From Diphasiastrum complanatum (taxonomy: Eukaryota > Streptophyta > Lycopodiopsida > Lycopodiales > Lycopodiaceae), in contig CM055096.1 in assembly GCA_029204225.1 (NCBI GenBank), positions 39,468,461 to 39,532,460 of the forward strand: a stretch of DNA of 64,000 bases, given 5' to 3'. The translations under genes and the position numbers were made by a program. Of the stretch, positions 11,860 to 23,667 are shown one piece after another; the stretch's first letter is position 1, and the number at the start of each line of letters is the position of its first letter. Below the pieces are notes generated by a model that saw only the letters and a program-made list of their open reading frames with translations, ran no database searches and was not told where the DNA came from.

Positions 11860-13900
11860 CATAATGTTCTGCTACCATATCTTGCATTCGACAATACTAC
11901 AAGTGAACCTCTTTGTTTAGAAATTTGCTTCTGACATAGTGATACTTGATTTCAATGTGCTTAATCCTGGAAAGAAACCTAGGGTTGGCTGATAAGGCAA
12001 TGGCATTTTGATTATCACAAAATAAAATCGTCGGAGCATATTGATTTAGATCGATATCTGAGAGTAAGTTCCTCAACCAAATTTCTTCCTTTGTAGCTTG
12101 AGAAGCTGCGATATACTCTGATTTATTGGAAGATAGAGCTATAGATAATTGCTTGCGACTGTTTCATAAAATAGGACCATTATTGAGAAAGAATGTAAAT
12201 CCAAAAGTGGATTTACGAGTGTCTACATCTCCTGCCCAAGTTGCATCTGTGTAACCACTGAGTAAATTGAGTTTGTCATTGTCGACTGCTCCATAACAAA
12301 TGCAAAAGTCCATAGTAGCTCGAAGATATCTCATAACTCTAATAAGAGCCTTCCAATGTGTTATACCAGGGTTAGTCATAAATTGACCGATTGTTCAAGG
12401 ACATTGGTCCTTTGACAGTTTGAGACCTGGTTCCATTGGTGACAGAGCTAACTTGTAATTAACCAGATTATATCTGACTAACATATTGTAGATGTACATC
12501 TGTTGAGTAATGTAAATCAACTTTCGATTTATGTCTCTTTGGATTTGAATACTAAGGCAGAAATGAGCTTCGCCCAGATCAGTCATGTCGAATTCGGAAG
12601 ATAGTATTGTCTTAGGTTTTTTTATCAGATTGATATTGTTGCTGAAAAGTACTTTGTCGTCCACATACAAAGTGATAATGACTGTTGCACTATTTTGAGG
12701 TAAACATTGGAATCTAAAGAGCTTGTAGAAAAGTATATTCTTTTGAAACCATGCTCGACCAGATTGCTTCAAGCCATAAAGTGCTTCATGGAGTTTACAC
12801 AAATGATTGTGTGTGCCTTCGATAATATAACCTTCAGGTTGCACCATGTAAATGTCCTCTTTGATAATTCCATTGAGATATGTTGTTTGTACATCCACTT
12901 GATGTATATCTAATTCTACAATCGTCCATGTCTGATTCTTGATAAGAGATGAATACTCTTTATCCATAACTTCTTTCCAGAGATTGGAATCGGGCTGACT
13001 GAGTGACTGTTTGATAGTCGTCGACTTCTGAACAAGGTAGGCTGCAAACTCGTCGATATACCTGATAGGTGGTTTGCTAACTCTTGTCGATGTTCTGGGT
13101 GATAGAGGAAGTTGATCATTTTCATCATGCTGTAGTTGTTGAACTGCAACATCATCATCTTCGGATTCGTCGTTGATATGTTGTTCATCAAGAGTAGATG
13201 AGTTTGGACCTTCGATAAGAATAGTCGAATGAGGAACTTCAAAGTTCAATATGTTAGATGAGTCAAACAAGTCGGCTACATGGGCTTTGCCTTTTCCCTT
13301 GAGGTCGATAAACTCATCTTTGATGAAGATGACATCCTGACTAGTGAATATCTTCGACTCGATAGGATTGAACAACTTGTAAGCTTGGTCCGAAGTAGTG
13401 TAGCTGATGAAAATACATTTGATACTCTGGAAGTCGAGCTTCTTCTGAGATCATATGGAATCTGCACATAAGCTGTACATCCAAAGACTTTTAAGTTCAA
13501 TAAAAAACTTCGTATTGCATTTTGGCTAAGAGACCTTTAGTAGGACATCTGTTCTGTATATAGGTTGATGTTGAAACTGCTTCAGCTCAGAAGGACTTCA
13601 AAAGTGTTGCATGCGCAAGAAGCATACAGTTTGCTAATTCAACTAAGGTTCTATTCTTTCTTTCAACAAGTCCTTTTGACTGAGATGAAAAGGAGGTAAT
13701 ATATTGTTGCTCAATGTCGTTGTTAAGGCAGTACTTCTTGAATTTAGTAGAGATGTATTATCTCCCATTGTCGGACCTCAATGCTATAACAGACAGGGAG
13801 GTCGAGGTTGTTGGTTGGATAGTCGAGATCAAGTGGTAGGGACTATCTAGACATGTTCGATACAGATGCATAATTCAAGTGTCCTAAGCGACGATGTCAT
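11860..13900 (-). pseudogene. Copia-1 pol remnant (integrase end, RT, RNase H)
   Basis: Minus-strand copia Pol with stops and deletions. Integrase and linker parts are at 13900-13280 (FGCTAYVQIPYDLR). RT runs 13375-12395 (TYLNGIIKEDIYMVQPEG, LYGLKQSGRAWF, the catalytic YVDD, FDMTDLGEAHFCL). RNase H is at 12379-11870 (GYTDATWAGDVDTRKST, then SEYIAASQATKEE). The RT amino-terminal motifs are shortened: DVQTTYLNG follows directly on linker sequence, so an internal deletion is likely. It is not functional. Confidence 0.82.
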
Positions 13901-14274
13901 AGTAATGCTTTATTGACAAGAACAGAGGTTTTCAAGGCTTGACTGGTATCAGAATAACAATGTGCCAATGTATATAAGTATCCTTGCCTCTTGCCGATTG
14001 CAAGAATCTTATTGCTCCTATCGATAATTTTACATTGATTAGACTCAAACTCCACCTTATGACCTAATTCTGTAATTCTACTTACTGATAATAGACGTTA
14101 AGAGAGAAATACCGTGTTGCGCTACAATTGGAAATCGATTCTCTGATACTGAAAGTGATGCTATGAACTAAAGAACATGATATCAACTTGATATCATGAA
14201 AGATATCAAATATTAGAGCTATGATATAATAGATCGCTCTGATATCATAAAGATAATAGCAAATTAAAGAATTT

Positions 14275-14286
14275 GCTCTGATACCA
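14275..14286 (-). other. Copia-1 primer-binding site (tRNA-Met type)
   Basis: The minus strand reads TGGTATCAGAGC immediately inside the 5' LTR, the standard plant initiator tRNA-Met primer site. Confidence 0.85.
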
Positions 14287-14811
14287 TGTTGGAAAGAGGT
14301 ACAAAAGATCGGTCGAATAAGATTCAAATAAAAAGAATTCGAACAACAAGAATTAAAACTTATCGTGCGCAGTGGATTAAACTATCTTTCTCTCTCTCTC
14401 TCTCTATGCATGACTATGCCTATCACTTTCGAACAAAACAATAGTGATAGAAATCACGTTCGATCTTATAGTAACTAACTTTAAAATCATTAGTACTACA
14501 GTGATTATGTAACCAAACATTAAGCATTGAATTATTAGACAGATAATCAGTCGCGAAGAACTACAGAGATGCATACATTCTAATACAAACCTAAACGCAA
14601 TAAGAAGATAGACTGATTCAGTATGTAAATGAAACAGGTGTAAATGAGTACAACAAGTTGCGAATCGAAGTTGTGTACTCTAAGCTATCTCTGAGTGACT
14701 AAAAATAAGTCTGAATTAAGCGCAACTACTGCTAAGGCTTAGCAAAAGCACATTGGAAATCTCTAATCAACTCTAAAGAAATGAGCTAGAATGCTCAAGA
14801 GTGTCCAAGCT
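14287..14811 (-). repeat. Copia-1 5' LTR, truncated
   Basis: Homologous to the first about 520 bp of the 3' LTR, then stops abruptly after GTGTCCAAGCT. The missing half and any target duplication are gone. Confidence 0.82.
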
Positions 14812-16119
14812 GCAAGGCAAGGCCTAAAACTAAGGATCAATGTTATGAATTAATTTTTATAAGTATTTTAGTTCTCACGGATGGAATCATTGACAAATTT
14901 TTGAATATCATGACAGTAATTTTATTCATTTAGATTTTCATGACACACATTATATACAATAATGGGTGTCTATTGTTCCATGGTAAGGATTTAATTGCTC
15001 ATCCTTTTGTCTTGCCTACCGTGGCTTTACAAGAGGGGGTTGCATCTTGGAGGCATGTTGGGCATTTGAGTCGGCATATTTGTTATTATTTAATATGAGG
15101 TGCTCGAGCACCATGTGCAATTGAAATGTGCATTTTGTCAAGTTCTTTGGAAGAGTAGGAATATAGTATTGATCAAGCCCAAATACTCTATTAGTGCTTT
15201 ACACTATAGATGTAATGCACACAAATGTTTATATTTCAATAGCACATGGTGCCCGGGCACCTCAAATCTTAAAAATAGAAGAGTGTGATTGAGGGCACAC
15301 TTGGGCTCAAACACCTGACGTGCCTCCAAGATGCAACCTACCCCCTCCCATTTATGGAAACTTGAAAATACTTTATTGGAGGAAGAAAGGTCACAAAGAG
15401 AAACGTCATGGGGGGGATCTTGGAGCCATGTCAGACATTTGAGCCGAGCACGCCCTCGCCACATGTGCCTGAGACATTAAGCACAACCTCAAATTTTTTT
15501 TCCCTAATAAAACTAAAATTGACTTCCCTTGTTGAGTTGTACGACTCTGCAAAACAAGGTGTTTGTGGAATTAGAACGCTTTGGAAATTTCTAGTGGAGC
15601 CAAATTCAATTTTACTTGCAAACATTTCGTGGACATTGGGTGCATGCTTGAACAAACGTCGCCACGTGGTGTTATGCCATTGGGCCGAGCCCATATCCAC
15701 CCACCATGGAATCTAGATGGATTGTAGGTGCTTCTTATGAATTCATGATAATTTAAAATTAGATTATATTTACCTTGCCTTACAAAAGCATTATCATGCG
15801 TTGAAGAAATATGTCAAAAAGCAGGTGATGGCAAACAAATTTTCGTATTCCAACCTCTAAATCATTCGATGAGTGGGCTGCTGGCAGCGGGATTCTGAGT
15901 GGGCTGCTGATTCGGTGATTGGGCTGCGGGCAGTTGATTTGAGTGGGCAGTTGATTCTCAAGTCTTTCTTGTTTTCCCTCAGACCCAGGTGCCCGCCTCA
16001 CGTTTTCGGGTCGAACTGTATAACTCAGCCTCTATAACCGTTTCCCAAACACTGCGCAGTTGATTTTACCAAGACTTGACAAGACGCAAGGGTTTGGTCA
16101 CTTCTTTATTGTACGTTGA
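14812..16119. other. Intergenic stretch with a fold-back repeat
   Basis: No gene is seen. It includes the fold-back at 15034-15348, a third partial arm copy near 15415-15470 (GATCTTGGAGCCATGTC), and short GTGGGCTGCTG repeats at 15872-15950. Confidence 0.5.
15034..15348. repeat. Imperfect inverted repeat (fold-back element)
   Basis: The left arm (15034-15125) contains GTTGCATCTTGGAGGCA and GAGGTGCTCGAGCACCATGTG. The right arm (15225-15348) carries the reverse complements (CACATGGTGCCCGGGCACCTC and TGCCTCCAAGATGCAAC). There is about 100 bp between the arms. It looks like a small non-autonomous fold-back or MITE-like element. No clear target duplication was found. Confidence 0.65.
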
Positions 16120-16730
16120 AGTCACACCTTAGTTTTCTGTGTGCAATCACATGCCCGTTTTTGCTGATCCGGCGTCAAGTTGATGTAAGTCGCTTTATCT
16201 CAAGGTTAATGATAGTGTGTGACATCACAAATTTGGCGTATATGATTCTGCACAGCAATGAAGACGTGGTCTGTCGCAGAGCGTGTACTTTAAGATATAA
16301 CTTTATGTCACAACTTGCAACAAAGATAGACTTTCTTCGTGAAAGAAAACAGAAGTTTGTCTGTCTGAGAGTCTACGTTTAGGATGAATGCAAAGTCTGG
16401 GAAGTACCAGCTTGTTTAGCAACACGTAGAACACGTTATTTTACACTATTGCCATCGAAAGTTTTGGGATATATATGGTTGTATTTGGAATCCATGAAGC
16501 TTCATTTATTGGTTCCCGTGCACGTTATGAAAAGGAAAAAAATTTACATTCTAATAAAGTAAAGATTCCCTATAGGCTATAGTTGACATTGGACATAGTG
16601 TACTTGTCAATAAACTGAATTTTCCAAAAACCTTGGAGTCCATAAAAAGAGGCAGAGCTTAGGCTCAGCTTAGCTTATGCCACAAGGTGTGAGTGTGCTC
16701 TGAAACTCTTTAAAAAATCTCATAAAAGTT
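16120..16730 (-). promoter_or_regulatory. Displaced GLR-A promoter-region homologue
   Basis: Read on the minus strand this matches the region upstream of GLR-B (31690-32175, plus strand) over several hundred bases. Matching segments include AAGATATAACTTTATGT, CAACTTGCAACAAAG, ACACGTAGAACAC and TTAGCTTATGCCACAAG. In GLR-B the homologous DNA ends about 130 bp before the start codon. Here it is about 6 kb from the GLR-A start codon, with copia-1 and other DNA between. Promoter function is inferred only from position in the GLR-B copy. Confidence 0.62.
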
Positions 16731-17182
16731 GATAAATGTCACATATGTCATTTATGGTAACATCCGCCATCCTTTATAAAGGGAATGAAAATTTTCGTTG
16801 GGGCATCCTTTTATAAAAAAAAGTCTCGGCCTTACAACCTTGCCATCTTTTATGCTAGGATTATCTAATATAAAGGTCAATGAGAAATCCATTCTCCCTT
16901 ACATAAAAGCAATTATAACATTTAATTGATGAAGAAAATACATCCACCTTTTTTTGATGGAATGCATGTATTGGTTATATTTACATGTACCTTCTAGCAC
17001 TTGGGTGCCGAAAGGTGCATATAAAAACATTTACCTTTCTTTATGTGCATGCATGTTTAAAAAATTACGGCAAATAAAAAGATAAAAAATTGTTTCCATT
17101 GTCAAAAGGGCCTTCTGCCTTAGGCTGTATACCACCCTCGGCCCTTCCCTAGTTGAAGGGCCTTAGAGGGCAACCCCCTGCC
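16731..17182. other. Unassigned stretch before family B copy 1
   Basis: No gene is seen. It ends in the CTGCC target duplication (17178-17182) of the family B element. Confidence 0.5.
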
Positions 17183-18213
17183 TGTTGTAAAGCTACCTTT
17201 ACAAGCTTTACTTCCGGCGCCATCGGCGCCAGCTATGTCCCCGGCGCCAGCAGCACCCCTGCTGCTCCCGGCGCCAACGGCGCCGGCGCCGCTCCCGGCG
17301 CCACTGTGACCAGAATCCAGCCGGCGCCAAGTTCCTATGGCTGAAAATCTTTGATCGGTTCTAGCGAAGTCCAGAGAGCTCAGATCGATGTGCAATCACC
17401 TCACACGATCTAGGCATGATTAAAGGAAACCTGGGGATCAATAAAATCTAGAGAGAGAAAATGACTTTCTAGAAAGAGAAAATCCTAGAGAGAGAAAAAC
17501 GTGCTTTACCAGCTTGGGTAGAGTGCTTGGTATGAGGGGGGGTGCCGAATCACACCAATACTATAGGGGAGTGCGGGTTGCGACTCAGGGCGAGCTCCAA
17601 CCAAGTCTCAGCCTCCCTTGCTGGAATGTTGTCATGGCTCTCGCCTTGGCATGCTAGCGCCCCGGAGACTAGGGTCGGTCACACACTTGACATGTAACTT
17701 TCTCAGATTTATCAATAAAGTGGGATTTTCCTCAAACTGACTCTGATTACCTTCTGGGTTTCAGTGTTCGGTAAAAGCGCCAGTTGTAAGGCCGCTTTCG
17801 GCTGAGTTGGATGGCTTGCTTGGGTGGATGTTACCTGTTTATGGCTGTCCAGTCTGGCGTGGCGCCAGGTTGGCTTCCAGCGCTCGTGACGAAGCTTTCA
17901 GTTGGTTAAGTCTGATGTAAGTCAGACCGCTTGCTTGGAATGGATGTTACTCGTTTGTAACGAAGCTTCGAGTTGGTTAAGTTTGATGTATGTCGGACGG
18001 CTTGCTTGGAGGAAAGTCACCCACATCGGGACCCCCGATCTGGCATGGCGCCAGGTTGGATCTCAATGTTGGTTTTCGAAACTTCATGTTGGTTAAGTCT
18101 GATCGTTGTTGGCGAGTTGGCTGCTTGTATGTCAAGTGGGTTTGGATGGCAAGAGTTGAAGGCTGGGAAGCTAAGTCGTGGTTCCCGGCTCCCTTTGGGA
18201 TGCCTGCGCTACA
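17183..18213 (+). repeat. Family B copy 1 5' LTR, 1031 bp
   Basis: TGTTGTAAAGCTACC...GCGCTACA. It is 215 bp shorter than its partner because it jumps from GGCCGCTTTC straight to GGCTGAGTTGG near 17800. It contains GGCGCC-rich repeats at 17215-17325 and AATAAAG near 17716. Confidence 0.86.
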
Positions 18214-18310
18214 TGTGGTATCAGAGCCGACTGGCCGGTCAGCTATGCGGATCTCACGGAAATGGCCACGGTTTGGGGTTCATCAAGACAACTGTTGTGC
18301 AAGGTGCTGC

Positions 18311-19228
18311 TGTTGCGCCGGCGCCTCAAAGGGCGCTGGGACTTGAGCGGTTTCCCCAACACGCGCTTAAGTCTAACATTCATCCATCATGCACTTACGT
18401 AAAAGCCAACTCAGAATCGTAACAAGCTTAACCATTCAGACTTAAGAAAACTGGAATCCCAACCAACCCGAAAGCCAACTCAGAATCCGTCCCCAAAAGG
18501 TAACCAAAGGCAAAGACAAGCCACACATGAAACCCAAGGCATAGTGGTCGCCAAACTGACCAATTGGCATAGCGGCAAGCCCCATGTCGATGACAGGGAC
18601 CCTTAGGCGCCAGCGACGCAAAAAGGTTGTAGTAAGGGTCCTTCCACTTGGACCAGTCCCGGAGGCGAAACCGAAATGGTAATCATCCCCAAGGATCAAC
18701 TTTATTAGATTTGGAAGAGGTTACATTCATACATAGACTGACCGGTCTCGGGGCCACCAACACGTGCTGGGCATTGTGCCTGGCTCGTGCTGGTAGAGGG
18801 AGCTGAGACCTGGCGACTGGATTCCTGGCGCTGGTTGAGCTGCCCAAGTTTCTGTCTGCCGGACTCCCCCTATAGTTCTGCTGTGATTCGGCGCACCCCC
18901 TCTGTTCTGAAACATAGTGCTTTCTGGTAAAGCACGCTTTTTGGGACTTAGTTTTTATTTTGCTGATTAAGCCTGGCAAGCCTGGCAGAATCAGTCTGGC
19001 TCCCGAACATGGGTCCCGGGAGCCGTTCCGGTGGCAGAATCAACTTGCTTCCTGACTAGGCCATGACTCGAGCTCCAGAGCTAGCTCATGACTTGTGACT
19101 ACTTGACCGGCTCACCACAGGTCGGAGGCTCAGTCCTTGACGTTCTAACTTGCTCTGGGACTTTAGGGAGTGTCACCCCTTAGAGTCTTACAGGGCACGT
19201 TGGGTGCACCTGAGTCAGCTTTACAACA
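18311..19228 (-). repeat. A1 3' LTR, 918 bp
   Basis: On the plus strand it runs TGTTGCGCCGGCGCC...GCTTTACAACA. It is bounded on the left by the target duplication and on the right by the polypurine tract (TCCTCCCCTCGTTTG, 19229-19243). Three open frames of 62-98 codons in it recur in every LTR copy and have no known motif; they are LTR sequence. Confidence 0.93.
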
Positions 19229-19265
19229 TCCTCCCCTCGTTTGAAAAAGCTGATGTCCTCATCAG
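19229..19265 (-). promoter_or_regulatory. A1 polypurine tract and adjoining hairpin
   Basis: The minus strand reads CTGATGAGGACATCAG (six-pair stem, AGGA loop) and then a purine tract, AACGAGGGGAGGA, touching the 3' LTR. The tract should prime plus-strand DNA synthesis. The same hairpin precedes the tract in family B. Confidence 0.8.
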
Positions 19266-19469
19266 GGCCAAACTAGACCTAGGACGTATGGCACGGGCTT
19301 AATTCACCGGCCTTAGCAACTTTGAATTACAAAATACATTGGCAGTAGCACAGGAAAAGTGTAGATAAAGTTCACTTACGTAAAACCTGTGTAAAGCTGC
19401 AAGTGATTTATTGGCAAACTTAAGAAAAATACCGGAAAGTTCCTTGAACTTCAGAATGGCCATGAATGT

Positions 19470-22400
19470 TTATGTAAGAGGCATGCCGCCAGGTAGTGCT
19501 TTGTGTGCCGATCTGGGAAAACGGCTATTGCGTTGGTTCTTCTGCAGATAATCTGCTAGTACTTCAGGGGCTCCCTCCTTAAGTTTGTCTTCGTACTCCC
19601 AAGAAGCCTCAATAAGTGGAGCCCGTAGCCACTTCACTAGATATTCACGTTGAACGCCAGTTCGCTTTCTATGTGTCAATATTTGTTCTGGTACAAGCTG
19701 CCTCTTCGTATCATCAAGTGTCGTTGGTGGGTGACGGAGTTCGTGTTGCCGATCAAATCGCTCATCTGGTTTGTACCGTTTGAGTAATGAGATATGGAAC
19801 ACATTGTGTATATCCAAGCTGGATGGCAACGCTAATCGATAAGCCACTGGGTTGATCTTCTTGGTGACATAATATGGTCCCGCATAAGGTCGAGCAAACT
19901 TATGAGAAAAACCTTTTGGTAGCGCAATGTTCTTTGTGTTCAGCCATACTTGATCACCTTCCTCAAATTCCAGTTCTCGTCGATGTGGGTTTACGTCAGC
20001 TGCCATACTCCTTTGTGACTGCTCTAAAAACGCCTTCACCTCGGTCAACTTTGTGTGCCACTCATTGATGAATTCCTCCACAGTGGGTACTGGTGTTTCC
20101 TGCACGCCTGTAAGAAAAGAGCTTGGAACAATCGGTAGCCGACCATTGCTTATCTCGAAGGGTGCCCTTCCAGTAGATCTGTTCACTTGGTTGTTATGTG
20201 CAAACTCGAGAATATCCAAGTAGTTGACCCAATCGGATTGGTCCCAAGCGACATAATTTCGTAAATATTGTTCAATCTGTCGATTGACTCGCTCCGTTTG
20301 CCCATCTGTCTGAGGATGATATGCAGTACTGAAATTCAATCCGGTTCCCACGAGGCGAAATAGACAAGTCCAAAACTTTCCGACGAACTTGGTGTCTCGG
20401 TCAGAAATAATCGTTCTAGGCAGGCCGTGGTATTTGAAAACACATTTGAAAAATAACCTTGCCACTTCTTCAGCTGTCACTGAACTTTTAGTTGGTACTA
20501 GATGAACTTGCTTTGAAAAGCGGTCAACCACCACATAAATTGAGTCGAATCCTTGGCACCGTGGTAGTTGAACAATAAAATCCATGCTCACCGAATCCCA
20601 TGGGTATGCTGGTACCGGTAATGGTTGGAGTAGTCCAGCCGGAGCTAGCGGTTCCACCTTCACTTGTTGACATGTCGGGCATGTCTGTACATAAGATTCA
20701 ACGTCTGCCCACATACTTGGCCAATAGAAGCCTCTTTTGAGAAGTTCATACATGCGATTCACCCCTGGATGCCCGGCGGCTAGTACGTCATGATGTTCTC
20801 GCAAGACTTTCTTCCTCAGGTTGATGCTGTCTGGGACATATACTCTGCGTTGTTTATAAACAACCATTTGATCTTTCCAAGTGAAATGTTTATGAGGCTT
20901 TCCCAGCTGGAATTCGATCATTAAGTCCTTCGCCAACGCATCCACACCATAATTCTCTCTGATTTCTTGGAGTAGGTCAGTCACCTGAGTTGTCACTGTT
21001 GCCATCAAGTGTTCTTGTCTACTTAGTGCGTCCGCCACCACATTGTTCTTTCCCGCCGTGTGTAAAATGTCTATATTGAATTTTGAGAGAAAGTTTTGCC
21101 ATCGCATTTGCTTTGGCGTGAGCATACCTTGGGATGAGAAGTACTTGAGTGATACATTATCAGTGAACGCCTTAAAGGGTTTTCCTGCCACATAATGTCT
21201 CCAATGCTCCACTGCTTGGACTACTGCGACCATTTCTTTTTCATGAGTTGGCCATCGTCGCTCTACGTCACTCAATTTCTTTGAAAAATATGCAACAGGT
21301 TTTCCGTCTTGCATCAGCACGGCCCCAATAGCAAAGTTCGACGCATCTGTATGTATTTCAAAAGGTTTGCTAAAGTCCGGTAAGGCAAGGATGGGTTCTT
21401 GAGTGATCCGTCGTTTTAGTTCCTGGAACGTTGCTTCACATTCCGGTGTCCATGTCATCTTCAGATGAGTCTTGGTCTGCTCCAACAGTGGTGCCACAAT
21501 TTTGCTAAATGCCTCAATGAATCTCCTGTAAAAGTTACATAAGCCCACAAAGGATTTGATGCCATGAACAGTTTTAGGTGCTAGCCAATCCAAGATAGCC
21601 TTGATCTTCTTAGGATCCATTCGAATCCGTCCGTGGCCTATAACATGTCCAAGGAAGTCAACTTCCTCCACCACAAACTCACATTTCTCTCTTTTCGCGA
21701 ACAAGCAGTTCCTCCTCAGTCGTTGGAGAACTGTCCTTAAATGTTGAATGTGATCTTTAAGGTTCCGGCTAAATACTAATATGTCATCAATGTACACAAT
21801 GACAAATTCATCCAGGCAGTCTTGAAATATATTGTTCATCAACGTGCAAAAAGTGGCTGGTGCGTTTGTTAGACCGAATGGCATCACTAGGAACTCGTGA
21901 CTTCCGTACCGCGTTCGAAACGCCGTTTTGTGCTCATCACCTTTAGCTATTCGAATTTGATGATATCCAGATCTGAGATCTATTCGGCTAAAGTATTTGG
22001 CATGTTTGAGTTGGTCGAATAGGTCATCAATTCTAGGCATGGGGTACTTGTTCTTGATGGTACTCTTGTTAAGCATGCGATAATCCACACACATTCGAAG
22101 AGTTTTGTCTGCCTTTTCCACGAACAACACTGGGGCTCCAAAAGGTGAAGCGCTAGGTCTAATAAAACCTTTGTCTATCAATTCACCAAGTTGTCGTTTC
22201 AGTTCGGCCAACTCTTCTTGTGACATTCTGTAGGGTGCTCGTGAAGTTGGCTCTGTTCCTGGTACCAACTCAATTTTATGGTCCACTGGTCTTCGAGGAG
22301 GTAGCTTAGCTGGGAGTTCCTCCGGGAACACATCGCTAAATTCTTCTAACAGATCTGCCACTTCTTTTGGCAAGTTTTCTTGTTGCACGCTTTTCCCTTC

Positions 22401-22952
22401 TGGGATTTCTCGACAAATGCAAAGAAAGCACTTTGACCTTTTCCCTTTCGCCATTCTTTTCATCACTAATGCTGCAACCAGATTTTGTTCAATATCGGTA
22501 TCCTTAGCATTTCCTCCGGGCAGGGCTTTTGTCACGCAGATTTGTCCCTTATAATCCAAGAGGACCAAGTTTGAGCTCCTACCCAAAACTGCGATACAGT
22601 GTTCATTTAACCAAGGGAGGCCCAAAATCACATCAAAGGCATCCATCTCTAAAATCACAAAGCTAAGTTTAGCCTTCCATCTTCCAATCTGCACCGGGAT
22701 GTTCAATGTCGCTTTGTCTGCATCTAGTGCTCCCTTCGCTGTTTCTACCTTGAGAGTAGATGTAACATTCCTGGTCGGCAAGCTGAATTGTTCCACTACG
22801 CTCCTTGAGATATAGTTATGTGAAGCTCCGGAGTCGATCATGAAATCTGACTTCCTCCCCGCGATCTTTCCTGATAAGAATAACAATCTTGAACCAATCT
22901 TGGGGGTTGCCCCATGGAAGTTCCTTTCCATACTTGTGCGTCGTCCACTCAT
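19470..22952 (-). CDS. pol: A1 Pol polyprotein: protease, RT, RNase H, integrase, chromodomain
   Basis: Intact 1160-residue Ty3/gypsy Pol starting ATGAGTGGACG. Protease: DSGA active site at 40-43. [18 protein letters not shown] about 289-304, [10 protein letters not shown] about 359-368, catalytic YIDD 387-390. RNase H: TDAS 535-538, VADALSRQ about 639-646. Integrase: HHCC zinc region about 720-761 (CPTC), then the DDE triad at about D791 (MDFIVQLP), D851 (SDRDTKF) and E887 (DGQTERVN). A GPY/F-like module follows near 1022-1060. The C-terminal chromodomain is about 1085-1137 ([17 protein letters not shown]), which in chromoviruses guides integration to marked chromatin. No capsid or nucleocapsid precedes protease. 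Homologous sequence in the Gag element at 57501-60738 shows this ORF starts within the Gag-protease linker. All three family A copies share this start. Confidence 0.95.
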   Translation of the reverse strand: MSGRRTSMERNFHGATPKIGSRLLFLSGKIAGRKSDFMIDSGASHNYISRSVVEQFSLPTRNVTSTLKVETAKGALDADKATLNIPVQIGRWKAKLSFVILEMDAFDVILGLPWLNEHCIAVLGRSSNLVLLDYKGQICVTKALPGGNAKDTDIEQNLVAALVMKRMAKGKRSKCFLCICREIPEGKSVQQENLPKEVADLLEEFSDVFPEELPAKLPPRRPVDHKIELVPGTEPTSRAPYRMSQEELAELKRQLGELIDKGFIRPSASPFGAPVLFVEKADKTLRMCVDYRMLNKSTIKNKYPMPRIDDLFDQLKHAKYFSRIDLRSGYHQIRIAKGDEHKTAFRTRYGSHEFLVMPFGLTNAPATFCTLMNNIFQDCLDEFVIVYIDDILVFSRNLKDHIQHLRTVLQRLRRNCLFAKREKCEFVVEEVDFLGHVIGHGRIRMDPKKIKAILDWLAPKTVHGIKSFVGLCNFYRRFIEAFSKIVAPLLEQTKTHLKMTWTPECEATFQELKRRITQEPILALPDFSKPFEIHTDASNFAIGAVLMQDGKPVAYFSKKLSDVERRWPTHEKEMVAVVQAVEHWRHYVAGKPFKAFTDNVSLKYFSSQGMLTPKQMRWQNFLSKFNIDILHTAGKNNVVADALSRQEHLMATVTTQVTDLLQEIRENYGVDALAKDLMIEFQLGKPHKHFTWKDQMVVYKQRRVYVPDSINLRKKVLREHHDVLAAGHPGVNRMYELLKRGFYWPSMWADVESYVQTCPTCQQVKVEPLAPAGLLQPLPVPAYPWDSVSMDFIVQLPRCQGFDSIYVVVDRFSKQVHLVPTKSSVTAEEVARLFFKCVFKYHGLPRTIISDRDTKFVGKFWTCLFRLVGTGLNFSTAYHPQTDGQTERVNRQIEQYLRNYVAWDQSDWVNYLDILEFAHNNQVNRSTGRAPFEISNGRLPIVPSSFLTGVQETPVPTVEEFINEWHTKLTEVKAFLEQSQRSMAADVNPHRRELEFEEGDQVWLNTKNIALPKGFSHKFARPYAGPYYVTKKINPVAYRLALPSSLDIHNVFHISLLKRYKPDERFDRQHELRHPPTTLDDTKRQLVPEQILTHRKRTGVQREYLVKWLRAPLIEASWEYEDKLKEGAPEVLADYLQKNQRNSRFPRSAHKALPGGMPLT

Positions 22953-23190
22953 AAATGTAAGCTCCTCTCACAACTCCCAACTAGATCAGATCACCTGGAT
23001 CAAAAGAAGTAGTCAGGGATAATTCAGGTCCAGGCAAGCACACCACAAACGAACATACCAACCAAAGCTAAACAGAGGATCCCTCTCAAGTCACATTCCC
23101 CTTGAGACCGGACGTAGGATCTTTGCCTAGCCGCGCCCACACAAATCTATCACAGAATTAGCCCACGGGGAAACATCCATCCAACCATCC

Positions 23191-23576
23191 GTGCTTTCAC
23201 CATTAAGCAGCACATTGCCTCAGTCACGCCCCACCACTTTTTGGTCGATAGCCCTTATAGCTAAACGATCGGCAGCTATCCCGCACCGGCAGCTAACCAC
23301 CCGTGCTTTACACCCGAATTCGAGCAGCATCTCTGTATCAATGGTTAACCCGTACAGTTCGAATATGTCGCCCCGCACCCCACAAGGTACAGACCGTGCT
23401 TTCACCTACCTAGGCAGCACTTTGCCTCATCCGTCCTACGTGCAGACAGCGCCAGGCCCGAACCGCGAGAACTGACCGTGCTTACACCTCGAGGGCAGCA
23501 CTTTGACTCATCAAGTCCCCCGTTCTGCCGACCACCCCGACCGTGGACGCACCCGTGCTTACACTGTGGGCAGCAC
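23191..23576 (-). other. A1 leader: array of five GTGCT...AGCAC stem-loops
   Basis: The leader RNA contains five spaced hairpins, each with a stem GTGCT (or ATGCT) / AGCAC and a loop beginning GC. They are listed by their positions in A2 under 37896-38281. In A1 the outermost ones are 23555-23576 and 23191-23213. The same array is in A2, A3 and both family B copies. A role in packaging, dimerisation or translation is possible but untested. Confidence 0.7.
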
Positions 23577-23652
23577 CTTGCGCAACGGTTGTCCTGACAA
23601 ATCCCAAAAACGTGGCCATCCCTGTGAGACTTGCGTAGCTGACCGGCTAGTC

Positions 23653-23665
23653 GGCTCTGATACCA
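23653..23665 (-). other. A1 primer-binding site
   Basis: The minus strand reads TGGTATCAGAGCC two bases inside the 5' LTR, matching the plant initiator tRNA-Met type. Confidence 0.88.
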
Positions 23666-23667
23666 CA

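Larger units (their letters stand above)
10778..14811 (-). mobile_element. Copia-1: decayed Ty1/copia element
   Basis: Minus-strand copia element lying between GLR-A exon 1 and its displaced promoter homologue. In element order it has a truncated 5' LTR (14287-14811), a tRNA-Met primer-binding site (14275-14286), a pol remnant, a purine tract (CTCCCCCTTA on the plus strand at 11783) and a 3' LTR (10778-11782). Gag is missing: only about 370 bp separate the primer-binding site from integrase remains. It is the same family as copia-2. Confidence 0.83.

Noticed and set aside
17120-17395. Gly/Ala/Ser-rich frame of 91 codons (and a copy at 26956-27186).
   Set aside because: It reflects GGCGCC repeats in the family B LTR and is broken differently in each copy.
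18442-18979. Conserved 85-, 98- and 62-codon frames repeated in many places.
   Set aside because: They lie wholly in the family A LTR, recur only with LTR copies, overlap each other and show no protein motif.
19250-19265. CTGATGAG next to the polypurine tract resembles the core of a hammerhead ribozyme, as in plant retrozymes.
   Set aside because: The required GAAA segment and the closing helices are not found at the right place. A simple six-pair hairpin explains the sequence.
19874-20068. 64-codon frame on the opposite strand of pol, also at 38968 and 43894.
   Set aside because: It is an antisense shadow of the integrase C-terminal coding sequence.
23191-23576. Evenly spaced short repeats taken at first for a CRISPR array.
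   Set aside because: The repeats are only about 5-7 bp stems, spacing varies from 75 to 117, the genome is a plant's, and the array sits in a retroelement leader.
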